Source of the DNA: Rhodococcus opacus B4
Lineage (GTDB): Bacteria; Actinomycetota; Actinomycetes; Mycobacteriales; Mycobacteriaceae
Length of the DNA stretch: 64,000 nt
Direction of reading: 5' to 3'
Assembly (NCBI RefSeq): GCF_000010805.1
Contig: NC_012522.1
Location: forward strand, 4,774,001-4,838,000
The notes beneath the pieces were generated by a model. The model did no database searches, was not told the DNA's origin, and saw only the letters and a program-made list of their open reading frames with translations. Of the stretch, positions 17,784 to 26,404 are shown in pieces. A program made the translations under genes and the position numbers. How positions within the stretch are numbered: position 1 is the first letter of the stretch; the number at the start of each line of letters is the position of its first letter.

Positions 17784-19024
17784 CGGAGCATCCGCTCACG
17801 TGGCGGGCGTCGCCGGCAGCGCTCGCACTCACGACGTGTGCGGCCGTGGCACTGACCGCCGCGGTCGTGGGGCGGTGGTGGGAACTGATGGCGTTCGCCG
17901 CCCCGATGCTGGGCGCGCTCGGTGCACTGAGGTGGTTGCCGCGACCGGCCACACGTGTGCGGGTCGAGACGTCGGGCGACGTGCTGCGGTGCTTCGAATC
18001 CGAGTCCGCCCGGTTCTCGGTGGACGTGAGAGCGTGCGGCGGTGCGGCGGAACTCGCGGTGACCCCGGCACCGTCCGACAGCTACACGGTCGAGCAGGCC
18101 GGCGACGGCGAGTACCTGCTGTCGGCGGACCGGTGGGGTCGATACGATCCCGCCCTGATCGTCACGGCACGCGCGGGCGGCGGTCTGCTGACGGCGACGG
18201 CGCGGGTCCCCGTCACCGAATTGCGGATCTTTCCGCTCGCACCGCCGATGCCGACTCCGCTTCCGCACGCCCCGCTTCCGGACCGGATCGGCGCGCACAG
18301 CACCCGCCGATTCGGTTCGGGCGTCGAGTTCGGCGACATCCGGCCGCACGCCCCCGGCGATCCGCTGCGCAGCGTCAACTGGCCCGTCAGTGCCCGGCGC
18401 GGCAGGCTCCACGTGACCGAACGGATCATGGACCGCGCCGCGGACGTCGTCGCCGTACTCGACACCACCCCGCAGGCGCCCGGACCGGCGTCGGAGAGCC
18501 TGCAGCGGACCGTGCGCGGTGCGACACAGGTGGTGCAGGCGGCCCTGCAGCGCGGCGACCGGGCCGGGGTCGTCGCCCACGGGCTCCGGCTGCGATGGCT
18601 CGGCGCCGACATCGGGCGCAGGCAGTTCTACCGGATCCTCGACACTGTCCTCGACGCCGGCGGCACCTCCGTGCACGAGGTCGGCGGAGCCGCGGAAGGC
18701 ACACTGGTCCCGCGGGTCGCGCTGCCGCCTCGGGCGGTGGTCATCGCGTTCTCCACCATGCTGGACACCGGCTTCGCGCTGTCGCTGCTGGAATTGAGGC
18801 GCCGAGGGCACGTCGTCGTGGCCGTCGACGTCCTCCGCGGCCCGCCGTTCGAGCACGAACTCGACCCGATGACCGGGCGGATGTGGCGGCTCGAACGCCG
18901 GAACATGTACCGGAACATGGGGGTACTCGGGGTCCCGGTGGTGGCGTGGGACGACGATTCCGCGCTGGACCTGGCGCTGACCCTCGCCGATCGCGGTCGT
19001 CGACCGTCGGGGGCACGCCGATGA
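17780..19024 (+). CDS. DUF58 domain protein
   Basis: A 414-aa protein with two N-terminal membrane segments (about residues 13-50), a beta-rich middle, and a C-terminal DUF58 domain marked by RRFGSGVEFGDIRPHAPGDPLR followed by NWPVSARRG. DUF58 proteins are VWA-like partners of MoxR ATPases. The four-base overlap on each side shows tight coupling with MoxR upstream and the small membrane protein downstream. Confidence 0.9.
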   Translation: MTEHPLTWRASPAALALTTCAAVALTAAVVGRWWELMAFAAPMLGALGALRWLPRPATRVRVETSGDVLRCFESESARFSVDVRACGGAAELAVTPAPSDSYTVEQAGDGEYLLSADRWGRYDPALIVTARAGGGLLTATARVPVTELRIFPLAPPMPTPLPHAPLPDRIGAHSTRRFGSGVEFGDIRPHAPGDPLRSVNWPVSARRGRLHVTERIMDRAADVVAVLDTTPQAPGPASESLQRTVRGATQVVQAALQRGDRAGVVAHGLRLRWLGADIGRRQFYRILDTVLDAGGTSVHEVGGAAEGTLVPRVALPPRAVVIAFSTMLDTGFALSLLELRRRGHVVVAVDVLRGPPFEHELDPMTGRMWRLERRNMYRNMGVLGVPVVAWDDDSALDLALTLADRGRRPSGARR

Positions 19025-19350
19025 GATGGGTTGCGGTGCTCGCGGTGCAGGGGGCGATGGTCGCGCTCGTCCTGGGCGACGCGTCCGCGCGCGCGGCGGC
19101 TGCGGCCGGGGTCGCGGCGACGGCGCTGCTGCTCGTCGCCTACGCCGGCCCGGCGCGGGGAATCCCGACGCTACTGCTGGGGGCGGTCGCCGCCGGCGCC
19201 GCGGCCGTTCTGGCAGCGGCACTGCCGGACCTGCCCGCGTGGGCGTCTCTGCTCGGGCCGGTCGCGGTGGTGGGACTGTTCGTCGCCGCGGTGTGGCCGT
19301 ACGTCGGCGGACGCACCGCCCCCGACCGTCAGAACCGCCGGATGCCGTAG
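19021..19350 (+). CDS. Small hydrophobic membrane protein, end of MoxR operon
   Basis: A 109-aa protein made mostly of three to four alanine- and leucine-rich hydrophobic helices with a short basic C-terminus. It starts at an ATG overlapping the DUF58 stop. The 3' end runs 22 bases into the convergent NlpC/P60 gene. I cannot assign a function; co-translation implies membership in the MoxR/DUF58 assembly. Confidence 0.65.
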   Translation: MRWVAVLAVQGAMVALVLGDASARAAAAAGVAATALLLVAYAGPARGIPTLLLGAVAAGAAAVLAAALPDLPAWASLLGPVAVVGLFVAAVWPYVGGRTAPDRQNRRMP

Positions 19351-19856
19351 ATGTGGAACTGCGACAGCGGCGCCAGCCCGACCGGCACGCCGCGTCCGTA
19401 TGCGTTGAAGACCTGACCGAAGCCCGCGTAGATACCGATGTGCGACGCGTCGTCGTTGAGCACCACGATGTCGCCGGGAGCCAGCGCCCACAGTGGAATG
19501 GGGGCACCGACCTCGGCCTGCTCCCAGGTGGTGCGCGGCAGATTCACCCCCGCCTGCCGGAATGCCCATTGCACGAGACCCGAGCAGTCCCACGCGTCCG
19601 GACCCGTCCCACCCCACAGGTAGGGCTTGCCCGTCTGCGTCGTCGCGGCCGCGAGCGCGGCCAGCCCGGTCGGAGTGGGGATGGGCGTCGGGAGGACGGA
19701 GGAGCCCATCGAACTGCCGCCCGTGCTGCCGCTGTCGGAACTGCCGGCCACCGGTGCGGCATTGGCGGGTAGTGCGACGAGAGCGGTCGCACAGAACGCG
19801 AGAGCACCGGCAACGGCGGCACGGCGCACGGGACGGAGAGGACTGCGCTGGGACAC
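19329..19856 (-). CDS. Secreted NlpC/P60 family cell-wall peptidase
   Basis: A 175-aa secreted protein. Residues 1-30 form a signal peptide (basic start, hydrophobic core AGALAFCATALVAL, cleavage near ANA-AP). A Ser/Gly/Pro-rich linker leads to an NlpC/P60 domain with the catalytic Cys in WDCSGLVQWAF and the His in ASHIGIY. It probably cleaves peptidoglycan stem peptides, as RipA/RipD-type proteins do. The GTG at 19856 follows a GGGGGGA stretch and gives a proper signal peptide; the longer reading hides it. Confidence 0.88.
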   Translation of the reverse strand: MSQRSPLRPVRRAAVAGALAFCATALVALPANAAPVAGSSDSGSTGGSSMGSSVLPTPIPTPTGLAALAAATTQTGKPYLWGGTGPDAWDCSGLVQWAFRQAGVNLPRTTWEQAEVGAPIPLWALAPGDIVVLNDDASHIGIYAGFGQVFNAYGRGVPVGLAPLSQFHIYGIRRF

Positions 19857-20028
19857 GAGGTCCCCCCTTTGTTCGCTACTGCTCGTGAAGAGCCGTGGAA
19901 CCGCCCCGACCATCGGTTGACACGTCTCGATGAGGTCACGGAAAGCGTACAAAGTGTTGCGGTGTCGTGCCTGGTAATTGCGAACATCCCGCCCGAACTG
20001 GGCGGATTCGGTCAAATTTCGGTAACTG

Positions 20029-20895
20029 TCACCCCTGTGCCAGTGTCAGCACCACGTCGGCCAGGGCCGGGGCGTCGTCGCGCTCGGGGACCGTCGCGGA
20101 GATGAGGAGTCTGCCCTCGTCCTTCCAGATCCGGGTGTGCAGTGTCTCGCCGGGGAACACCACGCCTGCGAACCGGACCCGGAACCCCGCGACCTGCGAC
20201 ACGTCCGCGTCGAGGACCGCGTCCACGGCCGCCTTGCACACCATTCCGTAGGTGCACAGGCCGTGCAGGATGGGGGCGGGAAACCCTGCGGCGGAAGCGA
20301 ACTTCGGGTCGGAATGCAGGGGGTTGCGGTCGCCGCACATCCGGTAGAGCAGCGCCTGCTGCGGCAGGACGAGGGTGTCGACCTCGGCGTCGGCCGGCCG
20401 GTCGGGCAATGTGACGGATGTCGACGGTCCGCGCTCGCCGCCGAAACCGCCTTCGCCGCGGGCGAAGATGGACGACCGCCCGGTCCACAGGGGAGTGCCG
20501 TCGAGGTCGGTGGTCGCCGATTCCTGCACGATGACGGCGGCCTTGCCCTTGTCCCACACCTCGGCGATGCGGGTGGTGGTGCGGGCCTTGCCCTCCGGCG
20601 GAATCGGCCGGTGCACGGTCACGTCCTGGCTGCCGTGGACCACCTTGGCGAGGTCGATCTCGACTCCCGGGAACGATACGCTCGGCGCCTCGGTGGCATG
20701 GAAGTTCGCGGCGACCGTGGCGAACGTGGGGAGTACCTGCGGCGTCCCGTCCGTCAGGTAGCGCAATTCCTTCTCGTCGAGCGGGCGCGACCCGGCGCCG
20801 AGAGCGAGGTGGTAGTGCTGCACGTCGGAACTGGTCCAGGAGAACTCCTGAGCGGGCAGTTCGGCCCCGATGGCGATGTCCGGATCAATGGGCAT
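20029..20895 (-). CDS. MaoC-like double hot-dog enoyl-CoA hydratase of steroid degradation
   Basis: A 288-aa protein with the hydratase-2 motif near residue 190, GDRNPLHSDPKFA, followed by PILHGLCTYG, as in the hydratase domain of peroxisomal multifunctional enzyme 2. By position beside kstD it matches the enoyl-CoA hydratase of mycobacterial cholesterol clusters (Hsd4B/Rv3538 position), likely acting in beta-oxidation of the sterol side chain. Its ATG lies 11 bases inside the 3' end of kstD, so both are made from the kstD transcript under KstR control. Confidence 0.85.
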   Translation of the reverse strand: MPIDPDIAIGAELPAQEFSWTSSDVQHYHLALGAGSRPLDEKELRYLTDGTPQVLPTFATVAANFHATEAPSVSFPGVEIDLAKVVHGSQDVTVHRPIPPEGKARTTTRIAEVWDKGKAAVIVQESATTDLDGTPLWTGRSSIFARGEGGFGGERGPSTSVTLPDRPADAEVDTLVLPQQALLYRMCGDRNPLHSDPKFASAAGFPAPILHGLCTYGMVCKAAVDAVLDADVSQVAGFRVRFAGVVFPGETLHTRIWKDEGRLLISATVPERDDAPALADVVLTLAQG

Positions 20896-22591
20896 TGGTG
20901 GCGTCTCCGGTCAGCTCGGTCTGGTCGGCTTTCGCGAGGATGTCGAGGACGGCGAGGTAGCCGAATGTCATTGCCGGGCCGATGGTCGCGCCGGGGCCCG
21001 CGTAGGTGTGGCCCATCACCGGGCCGCTGGCATTGCCCACCGCATAGAGGTTCTCGATGGTGCTGCCGTCTTCCCGGAGCACGCGGGCGTGGCGGTCGGT
21101 GCGGAGACCGCCCTTGGTGCCGAGGTCGCCCGGAACCATCTTGACGGCGAAGAACGGTGCCTTCTCGAGAGCGCCGAGGCTCGGGTTCGGCTTGTTGCGG
21201 GGGTCCCCGTAGTAGTGGTCGTAGCCGCTCTCGCCGCGGCCGAAGTCCTCGTCCCTGCCGTTCCTCGCGAAAGTGTTGAAACGCGAGACCGTTTCGGTGA
21301 GGGCGTCGACAGGGACGCCGATCTTTCCGGCCAACTCGGCGACGGTGCCTGCCTTGACGACGACACCGGCCTTCAGCCAGCGGCCGGGGAACGGGGAACG
21401 GGGGGTGACGCCGGCGAACGCGTACCGGTCGCGGTACCGCTGGTCGAGGACGAGCCAGCACGGGACGTTCTCGCCCGGTCCGTCGCCCTGGCCGTATGTC
21501 CCGCCGTACATCGCGTGCGTCGCCTCGACGTACGGCGCCGATTCGTTGACGAAGCGCCGGCCGGACTCGTTGATCATGATGCAGCCGGGCAGGCTCCGCT
21601 CGGACAGCGCGAACCACGGTCCGCCGGTGAGCGGGATGGACGGACCCCACCAGGCGTCCTCCATCAGATCGAGCGCGGCACCGAGCTTTTCGCCCGCCCA
21701 GATGCCGTCGCCCGTGTTGGCCTTCGCGCCGACGGTCCACTCGGTGCCGATCGGCGCCCGCTGGTACTTCTTGCGGGCCTCGTCGTTGTGCTCGAATCCG
21801 CCCGACGCGATCACCACGCCGCGGCGCGCGCGGAACACCTGCGGCTGACTGTCGACCGTGGCGGTGACTCCGCGGATCACGCCGTCCTCCACGTACAGGT
21901 CGGTGAGCGGGGTGTCGAGCAGGATCGGGACGCCGGCGGCCTTCAGTCCGGCCTGCAGTCCGGCGACGAGCGCCTGACCGCGGACGAGCAGGCGCTTGCC
22001 GGTGAGTTTGGCGCCGAGGAACCGGAGCCCGACGCGGGCGGCCCGCAGCGGACCGCGCGGGTTGCGCATCAGGAGATTCAGCCAGCGGTAATCCGCTTGG
22101 GTGATCACGAAATTCGACGGGGCCTTGACGTAATCGGGTTCGAGCTTCGCGAGGTCGGCGCCGAGTTTCCGGCCGTCGAACGGGGTCGGCTCGACGGACC
22201 GCCCGCCGAGCCGACCGCCGGGGGCCTCGGGATAGTAGTCCGAGTATTCGGGCACCCACTGCAGTTTCAGCGGGCTGTTCTTCAGCACGAACGACAGCAT
22301 CTCGGGGCCGCGGTCGATGTAGGCGTCGATCCGGTCCTTCGGGACGACGTCGCCGATGATGCTGTGGAGGTAGGTCCGCGCGGCGTCGGTGGTGTCCTCG
22401 ACGCCGGCGGCGATCAGCGCCTCGTTGTTCGGGATCCAGACGCCACCGCCGGAGCGCGCGGTGGAGCCACCGAAGTGCGCTGCCTTTTCGAGGATGACGA
22501 CGCTGAGTCCCTTGTGGGCCGCGGTGAGGGCCGCGGTCATTCCACCGGCACCACTACCGACGACCACGATGTCGTATTCGTGCTTGCTCAT
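20885..22591 (-). CDS. kstD: 3-ketosteroid delta1-dehydrogenase
   Basis: A 568-aa FAD enzyme that introduces the 1,2 double bond into 3-ketosteroid ring A. The N-terminal dinucleotide motif VVVGSGAGGMTAAL is followed by FGGSTARSGGGVWIP, and the C-terminal FAD contact is YAVGNASGPVMGHTYAGPG, all typical of KstD. The ATG at 22591 begins MSKHEYDIVVV. A KstR palindrome ends one base before this ATG and no ribosome-binding site fits, so the mRNA is probably leaderless. It works with KshA to open ring B. Confidence 0.93.
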   Translation of the reverse strand: MSKHEYDIVVVGSGAGGMTAALTAAHKGLSVVILEKAAHFGGSTARSGGGVWIPNNEALIAAGVEDTTDAARTYLHSIIGDVVPKDRIDAYIDRGPEMLSFVLKNSPLKLQWVPEYSDYYPEAPGGRLGGRSVEPTPFDGRKLGADLAKLEPDYVKAPSNFVITQADYRWLNLLMRNPRGPLRAARVGLRFLGAKLTGKRLLVRGQALVAGLQAGLKAAGVPILLDTPLTDLYVEDGVIRGVTATVDSQPQVFRARRGVVIASGGFEHNDEARKKYQRAPIGTEWTVGAKANTGDGIWAGEKLGAALDLMEDAWWGPSIPLTGGPWFALSERSLPGCIMINESGRRFVNESAPYVEATHAMYGGTYGQGDGPGENVPCWLVLDQRYRDRYAFAGVTPRSPFPGRWLKAGVVVKAGTVAELAGKIGVPVDALTETVSRFNTFARNGRDEDFGRGESGYDHYYGDPRNKPNPSLGALEKAPFFAVKMVPGDLGTKGGLRTDRHARVLREDGSTIENLYAVGNASGPVMGHTYAGPGATIGPAMTFGYLAVLDILAKADQTELTGDATNAH

Positions 22592-22592
22592 G

Positions 22593-22606
22593 TAGAACAC
22601 GTTATA
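22593..22606. promoter_or_regulatory. KstR operator at kstD
   Basis: TAGAACACGTTATA fits the published KstR consensus TnnAACnnGTTnnA at every fixed position. It touches the kstD start codon and, read on the minus strand, includes a TATAAC that could be the -10 element. Binding would block kstD-maoC transcription until a steroid CoA ester is present (known for KstR). Confidence 0.85.
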
Positions 22607-22670
22607 GAATGATGGGGTTGTCAGTCCATCGTTTCTGCCAGGAAGTATTACTGACGTCAACGAAGAAGAA

Positions 22671-22684
22671 CGAAACACGTTGCA
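22671..22684. promoter_or_regulatory. KstR-like operator upstream of hsaE
   Basis: CGAAACACGTTGCA keeps the AACnnGTT core and the final A of the KstR consensus, differing only at position 1. It lies 55 bases before the hsaE start and about 65 bases from the kstD site, so the divergent region has one operator per promoter. Confidence 0.65.
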
Positions 22685-22738
22685 GTGGAAACCGGTGGGC
22701 GTGCGCACGCACACGAACTTCAGGGAAGGCCTCACACC

Positions 22739-23524
22739 ATGCTCTCGACGCAGCTACGCACCGAGTTGGCGGATCGGCTCGACGCCGCGGAGCGCGGCCG
22801 GGCCCCCATCGGCCCCCTGACCGCGGACCATCCCGACATCGACGTCGTCGACGCCTACGAGATCCAGCTCATCAACATCCGCCGCCGGCTGCAGGACGGC
22901 GCGAAGGTCGTCGGGCACAAGGTGGGCCTGTCCTCCCTCGCCATGCAGCAGATGATGGGCGTCGACGAACCCGACTACGGCCACCTACTCGCCGACATGG
23001 AGGTGTTCGAGGACCAGCCCGTCGACACCGCCCGGTTCTGCTTCCCGCGCGTCGAGGTGGAGGTCGCGTTCGTGCTTGGCGCCGACCTCCCCGGCGCAGG
23101 CTGCACCGAACAGGACGTCCTCGACGCCACGGTGGCGTTCGCGCCGTCCATCGAACTGATCGACAGCCGGATCACCGACTGGAAGATCACCCTGCCGGAC
23201 ACGATCGCCGACAACGCGTCGTCCGCCGGCTTCGTGCTCGGTAAGAACCGGGTACGGCCGGCCGACATCGACATCAAGGCCATCGACGCCGTCCTGACGA
23301 GCAACGGCGAGACCAAGGCCGAGGGCCGCAGCGACGCGGTGCTCGGCAACCCGGTGACCGCCGTCGCCTGGCTCGCGCAGAAGGTCGAGAGCTTCGGCGT
23401 CCGGTTGAAGGCCGGCGACATCGTGCTGCCCGGCTCCTGCACCCGCGCCATCGACGCGCACCCGGGCGATCACTTCCGCGCCGAGTTCAGTGGGCTCGGC
23501 ACCGTATCCCTGCAGTTCAAGTAG
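22739..23524 (+). CDS. hsaE: 2-hydroxypenta-2,4-dienoate hydratase of steroid degradation
   Basis: A 261-aa hydratase of the MhpD/HpaH family. It hydrates the hydroxydienoate (2-hydroxyhexa-2,4-dienoate) released by HsaD to the 4-hydroxy-2-oxo acid. The stretch [25 protein letters not shown] and the acidic metal site region in [13 protein letters not shown] are typical. I chose the ATG at 22739 (MLSTQ) with GGGAAGG upstream; the longer reading adds 18 unrelated residues. It heads the hsaE-hsaG-hsaF operon. Confidence 0.93.
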   Translation: MLSTQLRTELADRLDAAERGRAPIGPLTADHPDIDVVDAYEIQLINIRRRLQDGAKVVGHKVGLSSLAMQQMMGVDEPDYGHLLADMEVFEDQPVDTARFCFPRVEVEVAFVLGADLPGAGCTEQDVLDATVAFAPSIELIDSRITDWKITLPDTIADNASSAGFVLGKNRVRPADIDIKAIDAVLTSNGETKAEGRSDAVLGNPVTAVAWLAQKVESFGVRLKAGDIVLPGSCTRAIDAHPGDHFRAEFSGLGTVSLQFK

Positions 23525-23534
23525 GAGTCTGTTC

Positions 23535-24437
23535 ATGACCAAGGCAAGCGTGGCGATCGTCGGCTCGGGCAACATCAGCACCGACCTGCTCTACAAGCTG
23601 CAGCGATCCGAGTGGCTCGAACCCCGGTGGATGATCGGGATCGACCCCGAGAGCGAAGGCCTGGCCCGGGCCCGAACGATGGGACTGGAGACGTCCGCCG
23701 AGGGTGTCGGCTGGTTGCTGAACCAGCCGGAGAAGCCCGACCTCGTCTTCGAGGCGACGTCGGCGCACGTGCACCGGGATTCCGCACCGCGGTACGAGGC
23801 CGCGGGCATCCGCGCCGTCGACCTCACCCCCGCCGCCGTCGGACCGGCCGTGGTCCCGCCCGCCAACCTGCGCGAACACCTCGGCGCCCCCAACGTCAAC
23901 ATGATCACGTGCGGCGGGCAGGCAACGATCCCGATCGTGTACGCGGTCTCCCGCGTCGTCGACGTGCCCTACGCCGAGATCGTCGCATCGGTCGCGTCCG
24001 TCTCCGCGGGCCCGGGCACCCGCGCCAACATCGACGAGTTCACCAAGACCACCAGCCGCGGCATCGAAACCATCGGCGGTGCGCAGCGCGGCAAGGCCAT
24101 CATCATCCTCAACCCCGCCGACCCGCCGATGATCATGCGCGACACGATCTTCTGCGCGATCCCCGAGGACGCCGACCGCGCCGCCATCACCGATTCCATC
24201 CACCGCGTGGTCGCCGACATCCAGCAGTACGTCCCCGGCTACCGATTGCTCAACGAACCGCAGTTCGACGACCCGAGCGTCGTGTCGGGCGGGCAGGCGA
24301 CGGTCACGACGTTCGTCGAGGTCGAGGGTGCGGGCGACTTCCTGCCGCCGTACGCGGGCAACCTCGACATCATGACCGCGGCGGCAACCAAGGTGGGCGA
24401 GGAGATCGCCCAGAAACTCCTGAGTGTGGAGGCATGA
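23535..24437 (+). CDS. hsaG: Acylating acetaldehyde/propionaldehyde dehydrogenase
   Basis: A 300-aa NAD-dependent acylating aldehyde dehydrogenase of the MhpF/BphJ family. The Rossmann motif is [16 protein letters not shown]; the catalytic cysteine lies in [13 protein letters not shown]. In the steroid route it oxidises propanal to propionyl-CoA, receiving the aldehyde by channel from HsaF. The ATG at 23535 has GGAG upstream, 10 bases after hsaE, and the stop overlaps hsaF (ATGA), matching the known physical complex of the two proteins. Confidence 0.94.
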   Translation: MTKASVAIVGSGNISTDLLYKLQRSEWLEPRWMIGIDPESEGLARARTMGLETSAEGVGWLLNQPEKPDLVFEATSAHVHRDSAPRYEAAGIRAVDLTPAAVGPAVVPPANLREHLGAPNVNMITCGGQATIPIVYAVSRVVDVPYAEIVASVASVSAGPGTRANIDEFTKTTSRGIETIGGAQRGKAIIILNPADPPMIMRDTIFCAIPEDADRAAITDSIHRVVADIQQYVPGYRLLNEPQFDDPSVVSGGQATVTTFVEVEGAGDFLPPYAGNLDIMTAAATKVGEEIAQKLLSVEA

Positions 24438-25501
24438 GCACGATGGTCGATTTCGACGGGGCGAGCGGAGCGACGGGAAATATGAGCAGCAGCTGGGACA
24501 TCCGCGTCACCGACACCTCCCTGCGGGACGGTTCGCATCACAAGCGGCACCAGTTCACCGGTGACGAGGTCCGGGCCATCGTCGGCGCCCTCGACAGCGC
24601 CGGGGTCCCGGTCATCGAGGTGACGCATGGCGACGGACTCGGTGGGTCTTCGTTCAATTACGGGTTCTCGAAGGTGCCGGAGCAGGAACTCATCTCGATC
24701 GCCGTCGACACGGCGAGGAACGCGAAGATCGCGTTCCTGATGCTGCCGGGGCTGGGCATCAAGGACGACATCATCGTCGCCCAGGACAACGGCGCGTCGA
24801 TCTGCCGCATCGCCACGCACTGCACCGAGGCGGACGTGTCCATCCAGCACTTCGGCCTGGCCCGCGACCGCGGTCTCGAGACCGTCGGCTTCCTGATGAT
24901 GGCGCATTCGATTCCGCCGGAGAAGCTGGCCCGGCAGGCCCGGATCATGGCCGACGCGGGCTGCCAGTGCGTGTACGTCGTCGACTCCGCGGGCGCGCTC
25001 GTGCTCGAACAGGTGTCCGACCGCGTCGAGGCGCTGGTCCAGGAACTCGGCGCCGACGCCCAGGTGGGTTTCCACGGGCACGAGAACCTCGGCCTCGGTG
25101 TGGCGAACTCCATCGCCGCGGTCCGGGCGGGTGCCAAGCAGATCGACGGCAGCACACGGCGATTCGGGGCCGGGGCCGGAAACGCACCGGTCGAGGCGTT
25201 CGTCGGCGTGTGCGACAAGATCGGCGTCAAGACGGGCATCGACTTCTTCGCGATCGCCGACGCCGCCGAGGACGTGGTGCGTCCGGCGATGCCCGCCGAA
25301 TGCCTCCTCGACCGGCAGGCGCTGATGATGGGGTACGCCGGCGTCTACTCGAGCTTCCTCAAGCACGCCGAACGCCAGGCCGAACGGTACGGCGTCTCGT
25401 CGGCCGAACTCCTCGTCCGCGCGGGCAAGCGCAAACTCGTCGGCGGCCAGGAAGACCAGCTGATCGACATTGCCCTCGAACTGCAACGCGAGCACCTGTG
25501 A
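24434..25501 (+). CDS. hsaF: 4-hydroxy-2-oxoacid aldolase (steroid degradation)
   Basis: A 355-aa class II aldolase of the DmpG/BphI family, cleaving 4-hydroxy-2-oxohexanoate to pyruvate and propanal. [15 protein letters not shown] near residue 28 carries the metal Asp and catalytic His, and the metal-binding HGHENLG lies in the second half. The ATG overlaps the hsaG stop. The N-terminus is about 17 residues longer than the domain start, and an internal ATG (MSSSWD) could also initiate. Confidence 0.94.
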   Translation: MSTMVDFDGASGATGNMSSSWDIRVTDTSLRDGSHHKRHQFTGDEVRAIVGALDSAGVPVIEVTHGDGLGGSSFNYGFSKVPEQELISIAVDTARNAKIAFLMLPGLGIKDDIIVAQDNGASICRIATHCTEADVSIQHFGLARDRGLETVGFLMMAHSIPPEKLARQARIMADAGCQCVYVVDSAGALVLEQVSDRVEALVQELGADAQVGFHGHENLGLGVANSIAAVRAGAKQIDGSTRRFGAGAGNAPVEAFVGVCDKIGVKTGIDFFAIADAAEDVVRPAMPAECLLDRQALMMGYAGVYSSFLKHAERQAERYGVSSAELLVRAGKRKLVGGQEDQLIDIALELQREHL

Positions 25502-25537
25502 GTACTTATTAACCGCCTGCGGTTAATAAGTACTCAC
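25498..25537. terminator. Perfect 19-bp palindrome, bidirectional terminator after hsaF
   Basis: Arms GTGAGTACTTATTAACCGC (25498-25516) and 25519-25537 are exact reverse complements around a 2-base loop. The left arm includes the hsaF stop codon. It lies between the convergent hsaF and VOC genes, so it can terminate both. A near-identical copy lies at 34105-34144. Confidence 0.75.
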
Positions 25538-25539
25538 GG

Positions 25540-25917
25540 TCAGCGGGCGGTCTCCCACAGCCCGACGACGTTGCCCTCGGAGTCGGTGAAGTACGCGGCG
25601 AAGCCCATGTTCCCGACGGGAGTCCTGCCGGTGACGGTCTTCCCGCCGAGGGATTCGACCTTCTCCAGGGCCGCGTCGATGCTCTCGACGTCCACGGTGA
25701 CCACGGGGGAGGTCACCTCGCCGCGCTGCATCATGCCGCCGTTGATGTACCCCGGCTCGTCGGGCATGCCGCTCTCGCCGACGGGGCCGGTGGTGACCAT
25801 GCTGTAGTCCATGTCGGGGATTTCGGCGATGGCCCACCCGAATGCGTCCCGATAGAACGCTCGTGCGCGGTCACCGTCGTCGAAGGGGATCTCGAAGTGC
25901 ACGATTCGACCTGTCAT
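25540..25917 (-). CDS. VOC (glyoxalase/bleomycin resistance) family protein
   Basis: A 125-aa single vicinal-oxygen-chelate domain pair with the typical FEIPFDDGDRARAFYRDAFGW start and FTDSEGNVVGLWE end. The substrate is unknown; members include glyoxalases, epimerases and resistance proteins. It follows a good GGAGG site and has its own promoter region. No KstR-like site is visible, so it may not belong to the steroid regulon. Confidence 0.85.
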   Translation of the reverse strand: MTGRIVHFEIPFDDGDRARAFYRDAFGWAIAEIPDMDYSMVTTGPVGESGMPDEPGYINGGMMQRGEVTSPVVTVDVESIDAALEKVESLGGKTVTGRTPVGNMGFAAYFTDSEGNVVGLWETAR

Positions 25918-25975
25918 GGCACGCCTCCGGGGTTCGGCTGACGCCGCCGCGTCCGACGGCTCATTCCAGCGTAAG

Positions 25976-26026
25976 CGCCCGATATGACATTCGTGCAGAC
26001 AGACTGCACTGATGTCACATCGGGCG
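25976..26026. repeat. 23-bp imperfect inverted repeat after the kshA operon
   Basis: Arms 25976-25998 and 26004-26026 pair at 20 of 23 positions around a 5-base loop. The repeat lies downstream of the kshA-cysteine protein pair and upstream of the VOC gene. It is a probable terminator for the former or a binding site for the latter's promoter. Confidence 0.5.
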
Positions 26027-26054
26027 ATCTACCCGGGCGCGACGGCGCCGACGA

Positions 26055-26402
26055 CTATTCGACGCGATCCCGCACGTCGATGAACCCCTCCATCACCGCG
26101 TGGTTGATGCTGTCCCACAGTCGTGGACACCCCTCCCGGAGTGCGGTGGACTGCCCCTCGCCGACGGCGTCCCGGAATGTCGGGCACGTCTTCGCCGGGT
26201 CGTCCGTCCACTGGACGCTCGTGTGCTCGAGGCTGTTCTTGCGCACCAGCACACAGGTGCCGCACGTGCGGCACTCGACTTCGTTCATACCGTCGTCGAG
26301 GTAGGTGGCCTTGTCGGCCACCGTCTGCGCATGAATGGCCTCGAGCCGCGCAGGCTGCCCGGCGAAGTCGGGAGCTTTGGCCCATTCGGTCGAGGCACTC
26401 AT
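26055..26402 (-). CDS. Small cysteine-rich protein co-transcribed with kshA, unknown function
   Basis: A 115-aa protein with a CRTCGTC cluster near residue 45 and two further cysteines in KTCPTF and GCPRLW. No known fold is obvious; a zinc ribbon or a small iron-sulfur site are both possible. Its ATG lies two bases after the kshA stop, so it is almost certainly co-translated with the oxygenase. Mycobacterial cholesterol clusters also have a small hypothetical gene next to kshA; homology is not tested here. Confidence 0.7.
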   Translation of the reverse strand: MSASTEWAKAPDFAGQPARLEAIHAQTVADKATYLDDGMNEVECRTCGTCVLVRKNSLEHTSVQWTDDPAKTCPTFRDAVGEGQSTALREGCPRLWDSINHAVMEGFIDVRDRVE

Positions 26403-26404
26403 CG

